A stretch of 22,687 bases of DNA from Treponema sp. UBA6852 (GTDB taxonomy: Bacteria > Spirochaetota > Spirochaetia > Treponematales > Treponemataceae): NCBI GenBank assembly GCA_002449305.1, contig DKDI01000036.1, positions 1 through 22,687 of the forward strand, written 5' to 3'. Positions 15,127 to 22,400 of the stretch are shown in pieces. Below the pieces are notes generated by a model, which was not told where the DNA came from, searched no databases, and was given only the letters and a program-made list of their open reading frames with translations. Made by a program: the position numbers and the translations under genes. Every line of letters begins with the position of its first letter. Within the stretch, counting starts at the first letter, position 1.

Positions 15127-16497
15127 ATGAAGCTGGACACATCGGAAAGTCAAAATATAGAATTTAAAAAATCCTGGCGTGATGAATATCTCAAATGGAT
15201 CTGTGCCTTTGCAAATACAGCCGGCGGAATTCTGTATATCGGAATAGATGACGATGGCACAATTTGCGGTGTAAATGACAGCCATAAATTGACAGAAGAT
15301 ATTCCGAATAAAATCAGAAACACGATGGGACTTGTATGCAATGTGCAGCTTCTGTCGGAAGATGATAAAGAATACTTTAAAATTGAAGTTGAAAAATACC
15401 CTTTTCCTGTCAGCTATCATGGAAAATATTACAAGCGTTCCGGCTCAACTTTGCAGGAGCTTACAGGTGTTGAACTGGACAAAATGATTCTTTTTGTTCA
15501 GGGGCGTACTTGGGATTCTGTGCCTGTTTCCGGAGTTTTGCCCGACTCTCTTGAAAACGATGCGTTCCGCTTATTCAGAAAAAAAGCTTCTGATTCAGGG
15601 CGGTTGGATAAAGAATCCCTTGAAGTGATAAATGAAACTCTTGTAAAAAATCTTCATTTGACCGAAGGCGATTATTTGAACAGAGCCGCTGTTCTTGCTT
15701 TTCATCCAGACCCGGAAAACTGGATTACAGGCGCTTACATAAAAATCGCATATTTTGAAAATGAAGCCGATATTTTGTACCAGGATGAAGTTCACGGCCC
15801 CTTGCTGCTTCAAGTTGAAAAAACAATGGATCTTATCTATTCAAAATATATGAAAGCCCTGATTTCTTATGATGATATTTATAGAAGAGAAACCTTCTTT
15901 TTTCCGCGAGCTGCGTTCCGGGAGCTTCTCTTAAATGCTGTTGTCCATAAAGATTACCTTTCAACAACTCCGGTTCAAATCAGAATTTATAAAGATAAAC
16001 TCCGCCTTTGGAATGATGGCTCATTGCCAAAGGAAGTTCCTGTCGAAAGTCTTTTTAAGGAGCATATCTCAAAACCAAGAAATCCGAATCTTGCAAATGT
16101 TTTCTTTAAATGTGGAATGATTGAATCTTGGGGACGCGGATTTGAAAAAATTGCGGCTTACTGCAAGGAAGAAACTGCGAAAATTCCAGAAATTGATTTG
16201 TCTTTTGGCGGTGTTACAGCAAGATGTTTTGCTTCTGAAAAATACATAAAACTTATGAATGAATATAGGGAAGATTTTAATGGAAAAAATGACCCTGTAA
16301 ATGACCCTGTAAATGACCCTGTAAAATCGATTTATGAACTTCTTAAGATTCGGAAGAATTTGACTTATACAGAAATTGCCTCTCATATAGGAAAGTCGGA
16401 AGCGACCGTAAAGCGTTATATTTCAAGACTGAAAAAAGATGGCTTTATAGAACGAGAAGGCTCGGACAAATCAGGTTACTGGATAATTTTAAAATAA
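15127..16497 (+). CDS. AlbA_2 (Schlafen-like) protein with ATPase-like and winged-helix domains, copy 2
   Basis: 456 residues with the same domain order as the protein at 11929-13395. The AlbA_2 domain comes first (SQNIEFKKS, then CAFANTAGGILYIGIDDDG). The RecG-like/HATPase_c_4 motif RELLLNAVVHKDY lies near residues 264-276. Three exact NDPV repeats occupy 388-399, and a C-terminal winged helix follows (about 402-456). The two proteins are clearly diverged, so this is not a recent duplication. The gene has its own promoter, and its ATG lies at the predicted transcript start with no ribosome site. The N-terminus fits the family without extension, which supports this start. Role unknown; with copy 1 it brackets card1 and csx20. 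Confidence 0.85.
   Translation: MKLDTSESQNIEFKKSWRDEYLKWICAFANTAGGILYIGIDDDGTICGVNDSHKLTEDIPNKIRNTMGLVCNVQLLSEDDKEYFKIEVEKYPFPVSYHGKYYKRSGSTLQELTGVELDKMILFVQGRTWDSVPVSGVLPDSLENDAFRLFRKKASDSGRLDKESLEVINETLVKNLHLTEGDYLNRAAVLAFHPDPENWITGAYIKIAYFENEADILYQDEVHGPLLLQVEKTMDLIYSKYMKALISYDDIYRRETFFFPRAAFRELLLNAVVHKDYLSTTPVQIRIYKDKLRLWNDGSLPKEVPVESLFKEHISKPRNPNLANVFFKCGMIESWGRGFEKIAAYCKEETAKIPEIDLSFGGVTARCFASEKYIKLMNEYREDFNGKNDPVNDPVNDPVKSIYELLKIRKNLTYTEIASHIGKSEATVKRYISRLKKDGFIEREGSDKSGYWIILK
16288..16323 (+). repeat. Three tandem 12-bp repeats (AATGACCCTGTA) in the AlbA_2 linker, copy 2
   Basis: Three identical 12-bp units encode NDPV three times, at the same domain boundary as the NCGE repeats of copy 1 but with unrelated sequence. 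Confidence 0.97.
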
Positions 16498-16504
16498 AAC
16501 TTTT

Positions 16505-16607
16505 TTCGAGGAAAATAATGTCAGAAATTTACATTCTTTCAAATTATGGAAAAATGAAAAAAAATAAAAATCGTGATACAATTTCTGTTCTAGGACGGAT
16601 GTCATGA
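16505..16607 (+). pseudogene. Remnant of a cas1 5' end
   Basis: Bases 16505-16553 match 17536-17584, the ribosome site and first codons of cas1, with 2 differences in 49. From the ATG at 16518 the frame reads MSEIYILSNYGKMKKNKN and then RDTISVLGRMS before TGA. Intact cas1 reads MSEIYILSDYGKLSKKDETI, so weak similarity continues past the strong block. Only 29 codons remain. The stop overlaps the next start codon as ATGA, so the remnant could now act as a short upstream reading frame for the cassette behind it. Confidence 0.8.
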
Positions 16608-16822
16608 GTGATGAATTGTTTCAGAAAAAAGCGGAATTTCTTTCTTGGTGCATTGAGGAATACGCCGCTGCAAAAAATCTGAATGGCCGGGAGGTTGCTA
16701 ATTTATTTTATCAGAAAAAAGTTCTTGATTTTCTTGGCGAGCATTACGAGATTCTACATACACAGGGGAAATCCTATATAATTGAAACGATTGAAGATTT
16801 CATTAAAACAGAGGGCGAATAA
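16604..16822 (+). CDS. DUF3791 family small protein, possible antitoxin
   Basis: 72 residues, with FLSWCIEEYAAAKNLNGREV, then FYQKKVLDFLGEHYEILHTQG. This matches the DUF3791 pattern as I remember it: a small helical protein usually encoded just before a DUF3990 gene. It starts with ATG after AGGA (16592-16595) and overlaps the end of the cas1 remnant. Its TAA stop overlaps the next ATG by one base. A role as antitoxin or partner of the following protein is inferred from gene order only. Confidence 0.7.
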   Translation: MSDELFQKKAEFLSWCIEEYAAAKNLNGREVANLFYQKKVLDFLGEHYEILHTQGKSYIIETIEDFIKTEGE

Positions 16823-17313
16823 TGAAAATATATCATGGCGGTTTTTCAGAAGTTCCTTCTCCGAAAATCTTGAAACCAAGCCGTGCAATGGATTTTGGAA
16901 ACGGCTTTTACACAACAACGAGCTTTGAGCAGGCAAAAAAATGGGCTTTGATAAAAAAAGACAGATTTCATTATGAAAAAGCCATCGTCTCTGTATTTGA
17001 AGTGGACAGCGAAATCTTTAAATCTGAAAAAATCAAATCAAAAGTATTTAATAGAGCTGGTGAAGAATGGCTGGACTTTGTAATGGCGAACCGTCAGAAC
17101 ATTCATTTTGTTTATGATTACGATGTTGTGATGGGCGCAGTGGCAAATGATAATGTCTATGCAAGCCTTAATTTGTACGAAGACGGCTTCTTAAGCAAAA
17201 AAGAACTTCTTGACGAGTTGATGGCTTGGAAATACGTTGACCAGATTTGTTTTCATACAGAAAAATCTTTGGACTATCTGAAATTCATAAAATCAGAGGA
17301 GGTGTTTCAATGA
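16822..17313 (+). CDS. DUF3990 family protein, possible ADP-ribosyltransferase-like toxin
   Basis: 163 residues. The N-terminus (KIYHGGFSEVPSPKILKPSR, then FGNGFYTTTSFEQAKKWA) is the hallmark of DUF3990. The family is thought to have an ADP-ribosyltransferase-like fold: the H-G and F-x-x-G-F-Y-x-T motifs resemble the NAD-binding strands of that group. The later segment EEWLDFVMANR would be the third motif region. The target is unknown. Start and stop overlap the neighbouring genes, so the three genes are translationally linked. A toxin or host-defence role is an inference from family and context. Confidence 0.75.
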   Translation: MKIYHGGFSEVPSPKILKPSRAMDFGNGFYTTTSFEQAKKWALIKKDRFHYEKAIVSVFEVDSEIFKSEKIKSKVFNRAGEEWLDFVMANRQNIHFVYDYDVVMGAVANDNVYASLNLYEDGFLSKKELLDELMAWKYVDQICFHTEKSLDYLKFIKSEEVFQ

Positions 17314-17525
17314 TTCGACCTCAGGTTACGCAAAAAAATGTCCATCTTTTTATTCCGGGCAAGGCTTCTAAAATCTGCTGTGAACTGGCAAGAAAAGAAA
17401 ATCTTTCTCTTAATGAGTCCATCTTGAAATTTTATAATTCAACTGCATACGAAACTTTAAGCCGTGAATCTTCAAAACTCTGGCAGGAAGGCTGGGTTTA
17501 TGTGTATCAGATGATGAATGACTGA
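17310..17525 (+). CDS. Small protein of the DUF3791-DUF3990 cassette
   Basis: 71 residues from the ATG at 17310, which overlaps the DUF3990 stop as ATGA and has AGAGGAGG just upstream. An in-frame ATG at 17247 inside DUF3990 is less likely. The sequence ends in a helix-rich block, LSLNESILKFYNSTAYETLSR then SSKLWQEGWVYVYQ, that I recall from small proteins next to DUF3990 genes, but I know no function. It could be the true antitoxin or an adaptor. It ends 23 bp before the cas1 start. Confidence 0.7.
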   Translation: MIRPQVTQKNVHLFIPGKASKICCELARKENLSLNESILKFYNSTAYETLSRESSKLWQEGWVYVYQMMND

Positions 17526-17548
17526 AAAAATGAAGTTCGAGGAAAATA

Positions 17549-18649
17549 ATGTCAGAAATCTACATTCTTTCAGATTATGGAAAACTTTCTAAAAAGGACG
17601 AGACAATTGTCTTTAGCCAGCCGGACGGAACTAGCACAATTCTTTTTCCGTTCAAGACTGAGCATCTGGTTCTTGTGGGCAAAGTTTCCATAAGCGCGGA
17701 CGCATTGCGTCTTCTTACAAAATATAAAATCGGAACGACTTTTCTTTCCTCAAACGGAAGATTCAACGGCAAGCTTTCTTTTGGCGACGGAAAAAATATC
17801 TTTCTTAGGCAGAAGCAGTTCCGTATTTTAGACAATCCGCAAAAGTCGCTTGAGATTGCAAGAAGCATTGTCGCAGGGAAAATCCGCAACGAAATCAGTT
17901 TTATGCAGAGAATCAAGCGTAAGAATTCAAACGAAAACGAGGCGGTTGAAAGCGCAATCAGTTCGGTAAAGAATACGCTTTTAAATGCGGAAAAGGCTGA
18001 TGACATTGAAAAGCTCCGCGGATATGAAGGTCTTGCCGCCAGAAAGTATTTTGAGGTCTTTAAATTCAATCTTCAGGATGAATGGGCGGAATTCAAGACA
18101 AGAAGCAAAAATCCACCGCGCACAAATGTTAACGCCGTCTTGAGCTTTCTGTACACGCTTTTGATGTACCGCGTGGAAAGCGCGATTGAGTCACAGGGCT
18201 TGGATTCCTGCTGCGGAAATCTTCATGCGGTGAACTACGGAAAAACTGCGCTTGTGTTCGACCTGATGGAAGAATTCCGCTCGCCAATCTGCGATTCTGT
18301 CTGCTGCTCGCTGTTCAATCTTGGAACTTTAAAGAGCGAAGATTTTGAGAAAAAAGAGTTCTCAGCCGAAAGTGAAGATTATCCTTTGGAAATTGAAAGG
18401 GAAAAAGGCGATTCAGATTCAAATTTGGAGGATGAAGAAAATACGCCTGCAAAGTATGGAATTCTTCTTACAAAAGCCGGAATTAAAAAAGTTATTTCCG
18501 CGTTCGAGGCAAAAATGAATTCGCTGATTCTGTATGCGCCGACAGCGCAGAAAATCTCATACGCAAAAATAATCTATCAGCAGGTTCTGCATTACAAGCG
18601 CGTAGTCTGCGGCGAAGAGACTGAATACAAGGCGTATTATTTCAAATGA
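17549..18649 (+). CDS. cas1: CRISPR adaptation integrase Cas1
   Basis: 366 residues. Cas1 joins new spacers to the leader end of the array together with Cas2. The N-terminal beta domain runs to about residue 85. The helical domain holds the metal-binding residues: E160 in RGYEGLAARKYFEVF, H226 in GNLHAVNYG and D238/E241 in VFDLMEEFRSPICD. An acidic insert (about residues 270-305, with EKGDSDSNLEDEE) is a local oddity. There is no reverse transcriptase fusion. The ATG at 17549 follows GAGGA. The cas2 start overlaps the stop as ATGA. A decayed copy of its 5' end lies 1 kb upstream. Confidence 0.95.
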   Translation: MSEIYILSDYGKLSKKDETIVFSQPDGTSTILFPFKTEHLVLVGKVSISADALRLLTKYKIGTTFLSSNGRFNGKLSFGDGKNIFLRQKQFRILDNPQKSLEIARSIVAGKIRNEISFMQRIKRKNSNENEAVESAISSVKNTLLNAEKADDIEKLRGYEGLAARKYFEVFKFNLQDEWAEFKTRSKNPPRTNVNAVLSFLYTLLMYRVESAIESQGLDSCCGNLHAVNYGKTALVFDLMEEFRSPICDSVCCSLFNLGTLKSEDFEKKEFSAESEDYPLEIEREKGDSDSNLEDEENTPAKYGILLTKAGIKKVISAFEAKMNSLILYAPTAQKISYAKIIYQQVLHYKRVVCGEETEYKAYYFK

Positions 18650-18921
18650 TTTATTTTATAAGCTACGATGTCTCAAATCCCAAGCGTCTCAATAAAGTTG
18701 CCAAGACGCTAGAAAATTTTGGAATCCGCATTCAGTTTTCATTTTTTGAGTGCGAAATGGAAAAAGAGCAGCTTGAGGAACTTAAGGCATCCCTTTTGAA
18801 AATCATCAATAAAAAAGAAGACAGCCTTAGGATTTATCCTTTGTGCCAGGACTGCGCGGCAAAAACAACCTCGCTTGGAAACGGAAATATTTTTATTCCC
18901 AAGACTTTTGAGATTCTGTGA
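18646..18921 (+). CDS. cas2: CRISPR adaptation protein Cas2, first of two
   Basis: 91 residues, a ferredoxin-fold protein that bridges Cas1 dimers during spacer capture. D8 in FISYDVSNPKRL is the conserved aspartate of the first strand. The IYPLCQDC segment with C67 and C70 is common in one Cas2 branch. The ATG overlaps the cas1 stop codon. Another Cas2 gene of different type starts 8 bp after the stop. Confidence 0.9.
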   Translation: MIYFISYDVSNPKRLNKVAKTLENFGIRIQFSFFECEMEKEQLEELKASLLKIINKKEDSLRIYPLCQDCAAKTTSLGNGNIFIPKTFEIL

Positions 18922-18928
18922 GGAAAAA

Positions 18929-19222
18929 ATGGAAAAACATTGGCTTATTGTTTACGACATCCGCGACACAAAACGCCTTGCAAAAATCTCAAAATGCGTT
19001 GAAAGCTACGGCTGGCGGGTGCAAAAGTCGGTCTTTGAAAGCACAGCAAGCGATGAGACAATTGGGCAGCTGAAAGGCAGGCTTGAAAAACTTATGGACA
19101 TTGAGGAAGATTTTGTTCTGTTTTTTGAGGTGTGCGAGCGTGATTTTCAGAAAAAGATGGTGTTCGGAAAAAACATTGAAAAAGATGACAAAATAACAGA
19201 TGAGGATTTTGTGATTCTGTGA
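18929..19222 (+). CDS. CRISPR adaptation protein Cas2, second and divergent
   Basis: 97 residues from the ATG at 18929 behind GAGGAA. An upstream in-frame start at 18875 lies inside the first cas2 and is unlikely. It has IVYDIRDTKRLAKISKCVESYG (D10) and RVQKSVFE, the classic Cas2 core, then VLFFEVCERDFQKKMVFG in place of the double-cysteine segment of its neighbour. The two Cas2 proteins share the fold pattern but are so different that they are not a recent duplication. They could form a mixed dimer, or one may be regulatory or non-functional. It is the last gene before the CRISPR leader. Confidence 0.88.
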   Translation: MEKHWLIVYDIRDTKRLAKISKCVESYGWRVQKSVFESTASDETIGQLKGRLEKLMDIEEDFVLFFEVCERDFQKKMVFGKNIEKDDKITDEDFVIL

Positions 19223-19477
19223 TAAAATTGTTTTATGACAATGCAGATTGGCTCTTTGACAGAAAATCGCAGACTTCCGTTTTTGAAAAAATCTGCAAAA
19301 AAAGGCGCAGGTTTGCGAATAAAATATAATTATTTATGATACAAGGATTTAAAATGATTAAAAAGACTGAGAATATACTTTTTGCAATAAAAACACACGG
19401 AATTGCGGCAAAAGAAACCAACCTTTGCGAAAATGCGCTTGCAATTCCTTGCAATAAAAGATATTGTGAGCGGTAGT
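19223..19477 (+). promoter_or_regulatory. CRISPR leader
   Basis: 255 bp between the second cas2 and the first repeat. It begins with a small AT hairpin (19222-19236) at the cas2 stop. A perfect TATAAT lies at 19325-19330, with no good -35 box. From 19354 to 19476 there is a 40-codon frame (MIKKTENILFAIKTHG...) with AAGGA 6 nt upstream of its ATG; its stop codon ends one base before the first repeat. I do not recognise the peptide, and it may be chance. Spacer insertion is expected at this end. Orientation is supported by the cas genes and by the ATTAAAAC 3' end of each repeat. Confidence 0.75.
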
Positions 19478-22400
19478 ATTAAAAACATAGACCTGATTTA
19501 AGGGATTAAAACCCACTGTAAGATAACTCTATTTTAGAGCATCTCTGACTCATTAAAAACATAGACCTGATTTAAGGGATTAAAACGTGTGCCCAGTTTG
19601 TTCTCGAATCTTGTGCCGTCTGCATGGATTAAAAACATAGACCTGATTTAAGGGATTAAAACGAAACAGCTCCAAAACTCATCTTTTAAGTTGAACTTGA
19701 TTAAAAACATAGACCTGATTTAAGGGATTAAAACGAGCAGGAAGCTAAGGGTGCATGCAAACGGTTCCATCTGCATGATTAAAAACATAGACCTGATTTA
19801 AGGGATTAAAACCTTCAGCTTTTTCGTCAAGAACTAAGTTCTTGACGAACTTATTAAAAACATAGACCTGATTTAAGGGATTAAAACTTAATTCTGGCAT
19901 CTTTGTGCCTCCTCCGGTCATCTGACCGATTAAAAACATAGACCTGATTTAAGGGATTAAAACTCACTGAAACTTCAGTGAAAGCTCTTGCTGCAAGAGC
20001 CTTGATTAAAAACATAGACCTGATTTAAGGGATTAAAACAGTTAAAGTCGGAAGTAAGGGATATTTTGCTGACAATTTAATTAAAAACATAGACCTGATT
20101 TAAGGGATTAAAACTCTATTCCATCAGATGTCCAATTGAAGAGGACATAGTCCTCATTAAAAACATAGACCTGATTTAAGGGATTAAAACAGGCGCCCTT
20201 TTAAAGGATTGCTTTCCCAGACGCGTATCTGTACATTAAAAACATAGACCTGATTTAAGGGATTAAAACAAGTTTCCTGGAGCAGGAAACTTAGTGTGCA
20301 TGCAAACGGTTCATTAAAAACATAGACCTGATTTAAGGGATTAAAACAATCTAGCTAAGCGCACTAGACTATAGACGCTTAGCTTTTCTTATTAAAAACA
20401 TAGACCTGATTTAAGGGATTAAAACAATGCCATCCTTGTCCTCCTTTTTCTAAAATATCAGCTCATTAAAAACATAGACCTGATTTAAGGGATTAAAACT
20501 GTACGCGTCCATCTTCTGATACAATTAGAAGATGGCTAATTAAAAACATAGACCTGATTTAAGGGATTAAAACGTAAGACCTGCCCCAGTCATATATTAT
20601 TGGGAGGTTCTCCCGATTAAAAACATAGACCTGATTTAAGGGATTAAAACTGAGTCCAGCCGGACTCAATCATCTCTTGAAGGTTTTATTAAAAACATAG
20701 ACCTGATTTAAGGGATTAAAACCATCTTCATCTTCGATGAATACTGCACTGCAAGTAGTATTAAAAACATAGACCTGATTTAAGGGATTAAAACGGTAGC
20801 GTTCGTGCTCCTCCTTATTCATCAAAGATGTCCCACAAAATTAAAAACATAGACCTGATTTAAGGGATTAAAACTCTAGAGCGTGCCTTTATTATTTCCA
20901 GGAATTTCTCTGAGTATTAAAAACATAGACCTGATTTAAGGGATTAAAACGGGACCTTTTGCCCGTGGCATCAATTGTGCCACGAGTGCAAGAGCATTAA
21001 AAACATAGACCTGATTTAAGGGATTAAAACGCCTGGATGAGTGCCTCCAATTCCTGCTGGGTCCAGCCAGCAATTAAAAACATAGACCTGATTTAAGGGA
21101 TTAAAACTGTTTCGTTGAGGACCTTTAAATCAAAGTCCTCAATGTGAACCTATTAAAAACATAGACCTGATTTAAGGGATTAAAACTGGCTTTTTACGCC
21201 ACACTATTAACTGACCCTTTTCAGGGTGAATTAAAAACATAGACCTGATTTAAGGGATTAAAACGCTCTGCCTGGTTCATGAGGCTTGTCCCGCAAATCG
21301 GGAAGATTAAAAACATAGACCTGATTTAAGGGATTAAAACCTTCATCAGAGCACGCAACAATATGTTTATCCTTACTAAGGATTAAAAACATAGACCTGA
21401 TTTAAGGGATTAAAACGGACATAATCCTCTTTAACTTCATCTTCATCTGCGATTTGATTAAAAACATAGACCTGATTTAAGGGATTAAAACTTTTTCAGC
21501 CTCTTCTTTTATCCGCCTGATTTCAGATGGATTAAAAACATAGACCTGATTTAAGGGATTAAAACTGGCTCTTCTGGCTTGACTGTATCCAGCCATTGTC
21601 TAGCTGATTAAAAACATAGACCTGATTTAAGGGATTAAAACAATCAGAAGATGGCTCTTCTGGCTTGACTGTATCCAGCCATATTAAAAACATAGACCTG
21701 ATTTAAGGGATTAAAACCAGATGATGACGCAGCAAATTGCATCTTCCATGAATTCATTAAAAACATAGACCTGATTTAAGGGATTAAAACACTCAAGTTG
21801 TACCAATTATCAACCCGATTGGTACAGAAAAATTAAAAACATAGACCTGATTTAAGGGATTAAAACTGGCATATTGCCATTTGTAGATTCTTTTGTACGA
21901 GGCGCCTATTAAAAACATAGACCTGATTTAAGGGATTAAAACCATGCGGTCTTTGAAACGTGTACCGTCTGCATGGCGGTACATATTAAAAACATAGACC
22001 TGATTTAAGGGATTAAAACTAACATCTTCTTTGTCTGTAATATTCAAGTTGCAGACAAATTAAAAACATAGACCTGATTTAAGGGATTAAAACCATAGTC
22101 AACGCTCTTGAAAGGCAGGACGATTTTCTCGACCTATTAAAAACATAGACCTGATTTAAGGGATTAAAACAGTAGTATCCTCAAGGGCATTAGATAAATC
22201 CATAAGCATATTAAAAACATAGACCTGATTTAAGGGATTAAAACAGAAGCTAACGAAATAGCTTCATTCATATAATCAACACTTTCATTAAAAACATAGA
22301 CCTGATTTAAGGGATTAAAACGAGCCAATGGAGGGAGCATGGCTCAAGTGGCTCCCCTCCAAAATTAAAAACATAGACCTGATTTAAGGGATTAAAACCC

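Noticed and set aside
17575..18069. Minus-strand open frame of 164 residues opposite cas1
   Set aside because: Antisense shadow of a clear Cas1 gene, with no recognisable domain and no credible context.
19745..19939. Minus-strand open frame of 64 residues through the array
   Set aside because: It is made of repeats (NPLNQVYVFN appears twice) and spacers. It is useful only as a sign that spacers are coding on that strand.
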